Shown: positions 11,022 through 18,596 of the stretch, piece by piece
How positions within the stretch are numbered: the stretch's first letter is position 1
Layout: every line of letters begins with the position of its first letter
The notes under the pieces: model-generated
What the model was told of the DNA's origin: nothing
Seen by the model: only the letters and a program-made list of their open reading frames with translations
Databases searched by the model: none
Source: an uncultured cyanobacterium
GTDB lineage: Bacteria > Cyanobacteriota > Cyanobacteriia > CAKZMO01
Assembly (NCBI GenBank): GCA_937128595.1
Contig: CAKZMO010000655.1
Coordinates: 1-43,996, forward strand
DNA length: 43,996 nucleotides
Direction of reading: 5' to 3'
Position numbers and translations under genes: made by a program

Positions 11022-11057
11022 TCAAAATTGTTCACATTATCAAAATTGTTCACATTA
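11022..11057. repeat. 18-bp perfect tandem duplication
   Basis: TCAAAATTGTTCACATTA occurs twice head to tail (11022-11039, 11040-11057) with no mismatch. Confidence 0.92.
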
Positions 11058-11538
11058 AGTGTCTAGATAGGCCACATAGAAATTCCTTCAGTAAGGTGGC
11101 TCCATTTTTGATTAGGAATTTGATTAGGAAACTGTGGAACTTCTGAGATGGAACAAAGGAAATACTTGGCGAAAGCTTGACATAGTAGCAATTAACGTCT
11201 CAGTCTGAACCTAGACTAGCCTGACTCCAAACTCACATTATTTACTCTATAATCTTAGCCAAAAGACTTTCGTCCAATCAACACTATTCCTGTTAGTTTA
11301 GCGTTCTTAATCTGCTCTGCCAAGGGCTCGAAACGTTGATGAATATCGTAGGCAAACGCTTGCAAGAGAGTCGTCTAAGCCATCCTATGATTGATTGTAA
11401 TTCAAATAAGCAGTCGATGTTGCTTTTTGAGACGCAGCTCAATCGTAGAACAGAATTATGGCGATCGCCCCACTAATCAAGCCGTTGGGAGTCCTCAAGC
11501 GCTTTGCTCCCATTCATACATCACTGCTACATCCTATC

Positions 11539-11566
11539 GACTAAAACTTTTCGACTAAAACTTTTC
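11539..11566. repeat. 14-bp perfect tandem duplication in the obgE leader
   Basis: GACTAAAACTTTTC occurs twice head to tail (11539-11552, 11553-11566), 50 nt before the obgE start codon. Confidence 0.9.
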
Positions 11567-11615
11567 GAGATTCGCCGTCGTACCCCGCCTTACCAGAAAA
11601 GCACTTACGGAATTT

Positions 11616-12713
11616 ATGCAATTTATTGACCACGCTGAAATTGAAGTACTAGCTGGAGACGGGGGCGACGGCATGGTTGCATTCCGTCGTGAGAAATACG
11701 TTCCCGCAGGGGGGCCAGCTGGAGGGAATGGAGGGCACGGAGGCTCTGTCATTCTCGTTGCTGTCGAGCATCTTCAGACATTACTCGACTTTCGCTATGC
11801 CCACATCTTCAAAGCTGACAAAGGCCAACGCGGTGGCTCCAAAAACCGAACAGGAGCATCTGGGAGCGATCGCCTCATCGAAGTGCCCTGTGGCACAGTT
11901 GTCTATGAGGCCGAAACGGGTGATTTGCTAGGAGATTTGGTGCATCCTGGACAGACTCTCTGCATCGCTAAGGGAGGAAAAGGAGGACTGGGCAACCGTC
12001 ATTTTTTGAGCAACCGCAACCGCGCCCCAGAACAAGCTCTGCCTGGATTACCTGGAGAACATTGCCTCATTCGTTTAGAGTTAAAGCTGCTAGCCGATGT
12101 TGGCATTATTGGACTGCCCAATGCTGGCAAATCGACGTTAATCTCTTCTCTCTCCGCAGCTCGACCCAAAGTTGCCAATTATCCGTTTACAACTCTCGTA
12201 CCCAATTTGGGCGTAGTCCGCAAACCCACGGGGGATGGGGTGGTGTTTGCCGATATTCCTGGATTGATTGAAGGGGCACATGAAGGAATTGGGCTAGGAC
12301 ATGAGTTTTTGCGCCACATCGAGCGCACGCGACTTCTCCTACATTTGATTGATGGGACTGAGGATGATCCAGTCGCGGCCTACAAAACTATTCAGATGGA
12401 ATTAGAAGCCTATGGGCATGGGCTGAGCGATCGCCCCCAGATCATTGCCATCAATAAAATCGATGCCCTAGCGACTGACCTCGAACGACAACAGCAACTC
12501 GTCAATCAGCTCCAAGAGCTAAGCGGTTGCCCAGTGCATCTTATTTCTGCAGTCGCTCAAACTGGTCTGACTGGACTACTTCAGGATATATGGACAGGCT
12601 TAGAAAGCCATCCTGCTCCGTCGTCAACTGAGCCAGACCTGGAGTCAGAACCTGTGGTAAAGCCAGACAACAGATTGGAACTGCCAATTTCCTCTACTAC
12701 CCAACAATCCTGA
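11616..12713 (+). CDS. obgE: GTPase ObgE/CgtA
   Basis: A 365-aa Obg GTPase, involved in late 50S ribosome assembly and stress signalling. The glycine-rich Obg fold occupies residues 1-158 ([21 protein letters not shown] and [11 protein letters not shown]). The G domain has G1 GLPNAGKST (about 167-175), G3 [12 protein letters not shown] and G4 NKID. A short acidic, proline-rich tail ends the protein instead of an OCT domain, as in other cyanobacterial Obg proteins. Start at the ATG giving [11 protein letters not shown], the conserved Obg N-terminus. The long upstream region suggests a complex leader. Confidence 0.97.
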   Translation: MQFIDHAEIEVLAGDGGDGMVAFRREKYVPAGGPAGGNGGHGGSVILVAVEHLQTLLDFRYAHIFKADKGQRGGSKNRTGASGSDRLIEVPCGTVVYEAETGDLLGDLVHPGQTLCIAKGGKGGLGNRHFLSNRNRAPEQALPGLPGEHCLIRLELKLLADVGIIGLPNAGKSTLISSLSAARPKVANYPFTTLVPNLGVVRKPTGDGVVFADIPGLIEGAHEGIGLGHEFLRHIERTRLLLHLIDGTEDDPVAAYKTIQMELEAYGHGLSDRPQIIAINKIDALATDLERQQQLVNQLQELSGCPVHLISAVAQTGLTGLLQDIWTGLESHPAPSSTEPDLESEPVVKPDNRLELPISSTTQQS

Positions 12714-12735
12714 TTACATTGTGCTGTTGTAGATA

Positions 12736-12915
12736 CTACATACTTTTCGCGGTCGATAGCGAAGCTTCTGAGTCTTGGCCAGAGCTTGCTAGCGGCACAT
12801 CAATCTGCAATACCCAATACAAGAGAGTTGGAAACACCACGCTAACGCAACTTACGATTCCAGTGATCAAAAAACCCGCCATCAAATCGGGGGTATAGTT
12901 AAGATTTTCAAGCAT
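12736..12915 (-). CDS. Small single-span membrane protein, 59 aa, unrecognised
   Basis: A 59-codon reading frame facing obgE. It starts MLENLNYTPDLMAGFLITG, continues with one long hydrophobic helix (about residues 11-38, ending PTLLYWVLQ), and ends in a polar Ser/Ala-rich tail. A strong Shine-Dalgarno, AAGAAGGA, sits 7 nt before the ATG at 12915, supporting real translation. Length and shape resemble the small one-helix subunits of photosynthetic and NDH-1 complexes, but no known family was recognised and none is assigned. It is convergent with obgE (22 nt between stops). Confidence 0.65.
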   Translation of the reverse strand: MLENLNYTPDLMAGFLITGIVSCVSVVFPTLLYWVLQIDVPLASSGQDSEASLSTAKSM

Positions 12916-13062
12916 TTGGTCGTCCTTCTTGTTTATATTGTTCTCTATAGTTCTATTTTGACTGTTGAGAATTACTGAAACACCTCTTTTTATTTCGTAA
13001 TATCCGTACGAACTGGTTCAGTTTTCCGATGAGTTACGTAGCAAAAGCTGCTTGTCTATATC

Positions 13063-13692
13063 ATGCAAACTGTGCATCTTTTTCCCCTTTCCCACTGCGG
13101 CCTTGATGCTGTCTCAACGCTTGATCAGCTATGCCTTGGGGGACTATGGGACACTGCCGGATATAGTCGCGAAATCGATAGTCCCAATAGTGACTTGCTG
13201 GTTCTAGAGCCTGTTGTGGATAGCTCAACATCTCAGCCTATGCCCGATGCAGAGTCAGCGAGCTTGCGCAATCCATCCGCATCGCCTTCGCTCTTGATCG
13301 GAGTAGGTTGCTGCTGGGCGATTGTAGACGAAGCTCACATCACTCTTTTGGCCATTCACCCAATGTATCGACGTCAGGGTTTCGCAAAAGCTATCTTGCT
13401 GGAGCTTTTGTGTCGGGCTCGACTGAAAGGTCTGCAGTGGGCGACGCTAGAGGTTCGCATCTCAAATAAAGGGGCGATCGCTCTTTACGAGTCGTTGGGC
13501 TTTCAGTGTGTCGGCGAACGCCGCAAGTACTATCAAGATACGGGTGAAAGTGCTCTCATTTTGTGGAAAAAGGGCCTGCAAACTGACGGCTTTCGTGCAG
13601 AGCTGACAGCCTGGAACAAGCAAAACAAAGCAGCTCTGCAACAAGCAGGATGGCAGGTTCAAACGCTGCCCGCGTCTGAAAGGAAGACATAA
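13063..13692 (+). CDS. rimI: Ribosomal-protein-S18-alanine N-acetyltransferase, RimI-like (GNAT)
   Basis: A 209-aa GNAT-fold acetyltransferase. The acetyl-CoA loop is visible in HPMYRRQGFAKAILLELL (Q/R-x-x-G-x-A), followed by LEVRISNKGAIALYESLGFQ and RRKYYQDTGESALILW, the standard RimI C-terminal signature. RimI acetylates the N-terminus of ribosomal protein S18 in other bacteria. This copy is longer than usual because of a Ser/Pro-rich insertion at about residues 45-75 and a C-terminal extension of about 35 residues. Start ATG at 13063 has no clear ribosome-binding site. Specificity for S18 is inferred. Confidence 0.87.
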   Translation: MQTVHLFPLSHCGLDAVSTLDQLCLGGLWDTAGYSREIDSPNSDLLVLEPVVDSSTSQPMPDAESASLRNPSASPSLLIGVGCCWAIVDEAHITLLAIHPMYRRQGFAKAILLELLCRARLKGLQWATLEVRISNKGAIALYESLGFQCVGERRKYYQDTGESALILWKKGLQTDGFRAELTAWNKQNKAALQQAGWQVQTLPASERKT

Positions 13693-13719
13693 AAAAGAGG
13701 CTATCTAGAACGAGCCTCT
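13691..13719 (-). terminator. Intrinsic terminator of the DUF6761-like gene
   Basis: 7-bp stem AGAGGCT (13696-13702) and AGCCTCT (13713-13719); read on the minus strand it is followed by a run of T (13696-13691) that overlaps the rimI stop codon. It separates the two convergent genes. Confidence 0.8.
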
Positions 13720-13737
13720 GCATCTTACACAATGTAT

Positions 13738-13980
13738 TTATCTATAGTCTGGCTCGGGTAGGGTCATCTCAAAATTGGACGGATCGTGAATGTAGCGGAC
13801 TACCTCTTCCTCTAAACGATGGATTAAGTACGCTTCAAGCGCGTTTGTATTCCGGAGAGCGGCTAGATATCCGTCAACGTATTGACGGAGCTCGTCAAAT
13901 CGATAACCTCTGTTCCATTGCTCGACAAGTGCGTCGGTGATTCGCTGATAGTGGCGAATGGTTTGAGTGTCTTGGAGCAT
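13738..13980 (-). CDS. Conserved cyanobacterial small protein (DUF6761-like)
   Basis: An 80-aa, mostly helical soluble protein beginning MLQDTQTIRHYQRITDALVE and carrying WNRGYRF, YVDGYLAALR and HRLEEEVVRYIHDPS. It resembles a short, widely conserved cyanobacterial family that I tentatively equate with DUF6761; function is unknown. No signal peptide, membrane helix or metal motif is seen. It has its own terminator at 13719-13691. Confidence 0.8.
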   Translation of the reverse strand: MLQDTQTIRHYQRITDALVEQWNRGYRFDELRQYVDGYLAALRNTNALEAYLIHRLEEEVVRYIHDPSNFEMTLPEPDYR

Positions 13981-14288
13981 AGCAGCTATGAATGAACCTT
14001 CCTTAACTCTATATATCCGTGGGACTTACTGGAGTGAAGTCTGTCTTTATATTCTGACATTCAATCCTTCATGTTTGTTTTCACTTCACCATACTTAAGC
14101 AGAACTTCCTGTCTTCTCATGGTCAGATTTATTTTCTGTCCATGTCAAATATTCAAATTTTTACTCTTGTGAGACAAGTTTAGCCTTTGGTCGGAATCCG
14201 CTGATAGATAGGGGTAACAGCAGTTACAAAACCATGACAAAGGCTTTGTTAATGTACTGTCACACAATTTTATGAAAGCGAGTGGCTG
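13981..14288. other. Divergent intergenic region
   Basis: Holds the 5' regions of the DUF6761-like gene (minus) and the OmpR-type regulator (plus). No supported small gene or RNA was found. Confidence 0.4.
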
Positions 14289-15068
14289 GTGTTGACTTCA
14301 ATATTTGTGGAAATAATCGAAGGAAATCCTCACTTACGCTCATTGCTGGGATGGCATCTTCAGCAAGCGGGATATACCGTGCACCAGTCTGCAGATTTGC
14401 GTCAGGCGCGAGAGTACTTCAAATCGCGCCTGCCCAATTTGGTCATCATCGACTCTGAGCTGCCAGACGGAGAAGGAATTGAGTTCTGTCGTTGGCTGCA
14501 ACCCCAGTGTCAATCTCTGGTGCTGATGCTGTCTGCCCGAAACACAGAGTCAGACATCGTAGAGGGACTGAAGGCGGGAGCAGACGACTATTTGACTAAG
14601 CCGTTTGGGATGCAAGAGTTTTTGGCACGAGTGGAAGCGTTGTCTCGGCGTTGTCGTTCGGCGATCGCCCCTGCCTCGCTAGACTATGGGTTTCTCAAAA
14701 TTGACCTCATACAGCGCCGGGTCTGCGTTAAAGAAGCCTACATCGATCTGACCCCACAAGAATTTAGCTTACTCTATGTGCTGGCTCAGGCTAGCGGATC
14801 TCCCTTGAGTCGCTCAGAGTTGTTGCGAAGAGCCTGGCCCGACGAGATTGATAACCATCGCACTGTCGATACCCACGTACTGTCCCTCCGAAAGAAAATA
14901 GAAATTGATCCTCGACAGCCCAGCCTAATTCAGACGGTGAGAAATGTCGGGTATCGTTTTAATGCCGACGTTTCAGAGCGAACACACTCTCATTCCGCTC
15001 ATGCAGGTGCCCCGCCGCCGCGAACCAATCCTTCAACACAACCTGTTTCTAGAATGATTGGACATTAG
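14289..15068 (+). CDS. OmpR/PhoB-type response regulator with an atypical receiver
   Basis: A 259-aa transcription regulator. The receiver keeps the phospho-acceptor Asp (VIIDSELPDGEG) and the Lys (LTKPFG), but the acidic pair at the end of strand 1 reads E-G (IIEGNPHLR) instead of E/D-D, removing one Mg2+ ligand. The conserved Thr position is Ser (LMLSARN). A winged-helix DNA-binding domain follows (LTPQEFSLLYVLAQ, HRTVDTHVLSLRKKI, TVRNVGYRF), then a 30-residue Ser/Pro/His-rich tail. Start is GTG at 14289. The pattern recalls NblR, the atypical regulator of phycobilisome degradation, but orthology is not established. No kinase is adjacent. Confidence 0.88.
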   Translation: MLTSIFVEIIEGNPHLRSLLGWHLQQAGYTVHQSADLRQAREYFKSRLPNLVIIDSELPDGEGIEFCRWLQPQCQSLVLMLSARNTESDIVEGLKAGADDYLTKPFGMQEFLARVEALSRRCRSAIAPASLDYGFLKIDLIQRRVCVKEAYIDLTPQEFSLLYVLAQASGSPLSRSELLRRAWPDEIDNHRTVDTHVLSLRKKIEIDPRQPSLIQTVRNVGYRFNADVSERTHSHSAHAGAPPPRTNPSTQPVSRMIGH

Positions 15069-15538
15069 TTAGACATTCGAGAGTTGTGGTCTGATTGCAA
15101 AAGGATGCTGTGAGCGGAATCGAGCCGTCCATGCGACGCAGACCAAACAAGAATGCACCTGAATGTTGTAAGGTGTGAGTGAGTGTTGCGATACGTTGAG
15201 AGGTATCCTGTTTTTTAACAGAAAAACTACATCTAGTGCCATGTACCGTATTCTAATACCAGATGAGTACTAGATATGACTATCGCTCAGTTTTACAAGC
15301 TGACACTACAGGCATTCTTCCTAGCGCTAATCGTTCTTGAAAATCTTTTTCTCCCCTCAGTGCGATCGCACGTTGGCAGATTGGATAAAGCTAAATCATA
15401 GAGCTTTAGGACTGTTCGTTATCAACATCGGCATTTCATGGGTATTCAGAATGATGTTCTGAACTACCTATATGTCGTTGATGCTTTGAGTCTATTCCCA
15501 ACGTTCAATTTTTTGTCGTTTATCGAGCATTGATTCAT
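15069..15538. other. Intergenic region with several hairpins
   Basis: No coding sequence supported. Hairpins include GATAC/GGTATC near 15190-15207, CTGTT/AACAG with a T-rich loop near 15208-15221, and the long stem-loop at 15438-15471. No tRNA signature was seen. Confidence 0.4.
15438..15471 (+). promoter_or_regulatory. Long stem-loop upstream of the 61-aa gene
   Basis: GGTATTCAGAA (15441-15451) pairs with TTCTGAA-C-TACC (15457-15468) with a single bulged C and a 5-nt loop. Flanking bases add an AT pair on each side of a G-U wobble. There is no T-run, so it is not an ordinary terminator. It lies 67 nt before the start codon of the next gene. Confidence 0.5.
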
Positions 15539-15724
15539 ATGACCTATCAAGAACAGCTCAGTCCGTGGATGGTTCAGCAACAGTTGCCAAACGTAGAGAA
15601 CCGAGTCTTAGCTCGTTTTCGACGACGGGGTGATGCAGATGCTTATCTCAAACTCATGAAGGAAATGCGCCCTAGCTTAGCGCTGTCAGTCATTTTCAGT
15701 ACAGAACATGTGGGTAGCTGTTAA
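15539..15724 (+). CDS. Conserved cyanobacterial small protein, 61 aa, unknown function
   Basis: A short soluble protein with the core LPNVENRVLARFRRRGDADA, then YLKLM and a beta-strand-like LALSVIFST. I recall related short cyanobacterial proteins with LPN...VVARFR.RSDA...L; no function is known for them. The ATG at 15539 is preferred over a TTG at 15530. It is followed by the HIP1-centred terminator at 15886-15912. Confidence 0.65.
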   Translation: MTYQEQLSPWMVQQQLPNVENRVLARFRRRGDADAYLKLMKEMRPSLALSVIFSTEHVGSC

Positions 15725-16066
15725 TTCGAAACTTCTGGGCATCTCTCTGGCTCGCAAGACTGCTGGGTTAAGCGCTCTTTCTAAGATCCTTCATGCAGAT
15801 TTGGCGTCAGACTTTGAGACTTGAGATATATTTTCAAGCTTCGAACCCAAAATTTGAAATTTGATGTGTCTCTGCTTGGGACTCCAAAAAGACAGCGATC
15901 GCTGTCTTTTTTCGTGTTTGCACACAGCGAGACTTTGAAGAACTGCTCATCTCTGGCAGCGACTTTCGCTAGCCCTGACTCCCTGGGACAGTCGAGTATT
16001 GCGCGAACCAGAAGATGCCATAAGTATTGATACCGTAAGTAAAGCTATCCTTTTCGAAAAACTTCT
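15725..16066. other. Intergenic region before the MidA-like gene
   Basis: Contains the terminator at 15886-15912. The rest shows no supported gene or RNA. Confidence 0.4.
15886..15912 (+). terminator. Palindromic terminator built around a HIP1 octamer
   Basis: AAAAAGACAGC-GATC-GCTGTCTTTTT is a perfect palindrome whose centre is GCGATCGC. A-run and T-run flank the stem, so it could stop transcription in either direction. Confidence 0.8.
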
Positions 16067-17422
16067 ATGGCTGTCAATCAGGACTTGTACTCATCAGCTA
16101 GTAGCTCGCTCTGCTGGGCGATCGCCCAGCGCATTCACGACGATCCCCATCAGCGCATCACGTTTGCTGAGTATATGGATCTGGCGCTTTATCACCCTGA
16201 GTGGGGCTACTACGCCAGTCAGCGATCGCCCATTGGAGCCCAAGGCGACTTTGTGACCTCCCCTCACATGAGCGCAGACTTCGGAGAGCTGCTGGCTGAA
16301 CAGTTTGCAGACATGTGGAATCGCTTGGGACAGCCCTGCCCATTTCACCTGGTTGAGATGGGTGCAGGGCAGGGGCTGATTGTGCGCGATGTACTGGACT
16401 ATCTCCATCGACACCATTTCGAGTGCTTCGAAGCGATGCAATATCTGATTGTTGAAAAATCTGCCGCACTCATCGCCGAGCAAAAACGACAGATAGCCGT
16501 CTTTTCTTCTTTGTCAGAAGCCCAAGCTCAAATTCAGTGGGTGCAATGGACAGATATTCCCGCTGGGTCGATCACCGGATGCTTTTTCTCAAACGAACTC
16601 GTAGATGCACTTCCGGTTCATCAGGTCATGGTCAAAGACCAAGCCTTGCAAGAAGTCTACGTGCGTCTTCAGAATTTTGACCCCGTCAGTCAGATTCTTC
16701 GCGAAGGGACAGATAGTTTTAATTCCGCACCTCCCCAGTTCGCCGAAACGATAGGATCACTATCGACTCCAGACCTACAGCACTACTTTGATCCGCTAAA
16801 CATTGACCTCAGCGCTGATGCCTACCCAGAAGGCTATCGCACGGAGGTCAATCTCAATGCGATTGACTGGCTTCAAACCGTTGCTCAACGCTTGCAGCGG
16901 GGCTATGTGCTAACGATTGACTATGGCTATCCGGCTCGTCGGCTCTACAATCCGGCTCGAACACACGGCACTCTCCAGTGTTACTACCGCCACGGTCACC
17001 ATTCAGATCCCTATGTCCATGTCGGGCAGCAGGACATCACTGCACACGTTGATTTCACAACTCTTGAACAACAAGGAGGACAGGCCGGGCTCCAGTCTCT
17101 GGGAATGACTCAGCAGGGGATGTTTTTAATGGCGCTGGGATTAGGCGATCGCATTGCTGCACTCTCTTACGCTCAAGTCGAGCCTGTAGGCACAAGTGAG
17201 ACATTGCAAACACAGCCTTCACCGAATCAAGCGTCGGACAGGGAGCCACAGCTGATGTCAATGAATGATGTGCTACGTCGCAGAGAAGCTCTACACGCGC
17301 TCATGAACCCTATGGGAATGGGCAACTTCCAGGTTCTACTTCAAAGCAAAGGGCTGACTTTAGAAGAACAAAATCGTCCTCTCAAAGGTTTTGATATTCC
17401 TCCACTTTCTGCGCTGGGGTAA
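16067..17422 (+). CDS. SAM-dependent methyltransferase, MidA/NDUFAF7 family
   Basis: A 451-aa member of the DUF185 / Methyltransf_28 family, related to NDUFAF7, which methylates an arginine of a complex I subunit in mitochondria. Visible are the family N-terminus ITFAEYMDLALYHPEWGYY, the GDFVTSP motif, the SAM-binding glycine motif VEMGAGQGLIVRD, SNELVDALPVHQV, and TIDYGYPARRLYNP. Family length is about 380-400 aa; the extra length is a Ser/Gln-rich insert near residues 370-395. In cyanobacteria the substrate is unknown, with NDH-1 an obvious inference. The ATG at 16067 is used. Confidence 0.9.
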   Translation: MAVNQDLYSSASSSLCWAIAQRIHDDPHQRITFAEYMDLALYHPEWGYYASQRSPIGAQGDFVTSPHMSADFGELLAEQFADMWNRLGQPCPFHLVEMGAGQGLIVRDVLDYLHRHHFECFEAMQYLIVEKSAALIAEQKRQIAVFSSLSEAQAQIQWVQWTDIPAGSITGCFFSNELVDALPVHQVMVKDQALQEVYVRLQNFDPVSQILREGTDSFNSAPPQFAETIGSLSTPDLQHYFDPLNIDLSADAYPEGYRTEVNLNAIDWLQTVAQRLQRGYVLTIDYGYPARRLYNPARTHGTLQCYYRHGHHSDPYVHVGQQDITAHVDFTTLEQQGGQAGLQSLGMTQQGMFLMALGLGDRIAALSYAQVEPVGTSETLQTQPSPNQASDREPQLMSMNDVLRRREALHALMNPMGMGNFQVLLQSKGLTLEEQNRPLKGFDIPPLSALG

Positions 17423-17530
17423 GGGGCGATCGCCTCGTCTTAGTTGACTTCAGCGCTGTCACAAAATCCTGCGACAGTCACCCTGTTGATTAAAAACCAC
17501 CGACAAAAGGTGCCGTGGTTGCAGTTTTGA

Positions 17531-17636
17531 GGTAACGTTTACGGGTAGCATTTCCTCTAACCCTTGTGAACCATAGGGTCAGTGATTGTGGAGTCAAGAA
17601 CCATTTGAGCTGACATCGTCGCTCTATGGTGTTACC
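17531..17636 (+). promoter_or_regulatory. Structured 5' leader of gcvH, candidate cis-regulatory RNA
   Basis: Nested inverted repeats suggest a folded leader ending 27 nt before gcvH. P1 is GGTAAC (17531-17536) with GTTACC (17631-17636). P2 is ACCATAG (17570-17576) with CTATGGT (17624-17630), contiguous with P1 on the 3' side. P3 is GTCAG (17578-17582) with CTGAC (17610-17614). A side hairpin, GGGTA/TA(A)CCC, lies between P1 and P2. Its loop carries CCTCT (17554-17558), complementary to the gcvH ribosome-binding site AGAGG (17652-17656). The canonical glycine-riboswitch core was not found. Pairing was read by eye only. Confidence 0.5.
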
Positions 17637-17662
17637 TTACCGTTGTCGTAAAGAGGCCGTTT

Positions 17663-18079
17663 ATGGAGCTGGAATACCCGGACAATCTTAAATACTATGA
17701 TTCTCATGAGTATGCATCCTTGCAAAACAACATTGCCACACTCGGCATTACGGCCTTCGCAGTGGATGAACTAGGAGACATCGTCTTTTTGGAATTGCCA
17801 GAGGTGGGTGATTCAGTCGAAAAGAGTGAGTCGTTTGGGACGGTCGAATCTGTGAAAGCAGTCGAAGATTTAGTATCCCCAGTGTCGGGAAAGGTGGTTG
17901 AGCGCAATGAGATGCTCATTGAGTCGCCAGAAGATCTCACCAATGATCCTTACGAAGAAGGCTGGCTGCTGAAGGTGGAAATTACAGATCCAAGCGATCT
18001 AGATGATGCTCTATCGTCAGAAGAATACCGCGATCGTGTTGAAGGTGGATCAGAGGAAGACTCAGATGACGATGATTGA
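17663..18079 (+). CDS. gcvH: Glycine cleavage system H protein
   Basis: A 138-aa lipoyl carrier of the glycine decarboxylase complex, which in cyanobacteria takes part in photorespiratory 2-phosphoglycolate metabolism and one-carbon supply. The lipoylated Lys is K65 in [17 protein letters not shown]. Other family blocks are [26 protein letters not shown] and [13 protein letters not shown]. The last 20 or so residues form a very acidic tail ending DDDD, longer than in typical GcvH (about 128-130 aa). A ribosome-binding site, AGAGG, lies 6 nt before the ATG. No gcvT or gcvP is adjacent. Regulation by the structured leader is proposed. Confidence 0.97.
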   Translation: MELEYPDNLKYYDSHEYASLQNNIATLGITAFAVDELGDIVFLELPEVGDSVEKSESFGTVESVKAVEDLVSPVSGKVVERNEMLIESPEDLTNDPYEEGWLLKVEITDPSDLDDALSSEEYRDRVEGGSEEDSDDDD

Positions 18080-18596
18080 GTTAAGCTAACCTAACCTTTG
18101 TTTGGAGGGAAACGGACATAGCTGATTTCGGCGAGGTGCTGTGCCTGATTTGAGACACGCGATCTGAAGTGTTTCTATCTGCACGTGAATTGATTGAGGT
18201 GCCGTAATATAGATCTCGAGTTAGCTATTTTTCTCAAGTTCGGCATTCTCCCTTCCCAACGATGCTAGCTGCTGCAATCAGGAATTACAGCATTTTGTGC
18301 AACCAATTCTGGCAATAGGAATTCTGATTTAAGCAAAGCGATCGCCATTGTTCACAACATGCGAGCCTTGCTAAGGCGATCGCCCTTTGGCAAGAGGAAG
18401 TTCTGGAAATACGGATTAGGGCTTTGTTGCTCTGATCTGTTTCCCGGACAATGACTTAAGTTCATGTAGAAAGGGGCAAGAACTTCACGGTTCTTAACAC
18501 AACAGGGTGCGGCCATCCCTTTTTTTCCAGACCTAAATATTGCTCTGTGCTCACAGATTCGGGACTTGCAGACGTTGTTCTCTTTGCGAAGTCTCA
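18080..18596. other. Intergenic region before the split kinase
   Basis: 517 nt with two HIP1 sites (near 18339 and 18376) and a short AAGAAC/GTTCTT hairpin (18478-18495). A GC-rich patch with a following T-run lies at about 18505-18530. No supported gene. Confidence 0.4.

Larger units (their letters stand above)
10759..11615. other. 857-nt intergenic region between the HD-GYP gene and obgE
   Basis: Divergent promoter region without a supported gene. It contains an 18-bp perfect tandem duplication (11022-11057), a second near-repeat TTGATTAGGAA twice near 11108-11130, a GCCAC/GTGGC hairpin near 11073-11099, a -10-like TATAAT at 11249-11254 on the plus strand, a TGGGAG/CTCCCA hairpin near 11486-11512, and a 14-bp tandem duplication (11539-11566) just before obgE. 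A 45-codon frame from 11339 has no recognisable features. Confidence 0.5.

Noticed and set aside
11022-11057. Possible CRISPR-like direct repeat
   Set aside because: Only two copies with no spacer between them; a simple tandem duplication.
15836-15875. TTCGAACCC resembling a tRNA T-arm
   Set aside because: No acceptor stem, D-arm or anticodon arm could be found on either strand.
17491-17530. Possible glycine-riboswitch core or terminator (ACCACC...GGTGCC...GTGGTT)
   Set aside because: The short match to the glycine aptamer consensus fails at several conserved positions, and the stem is too irregular to call a terminator.
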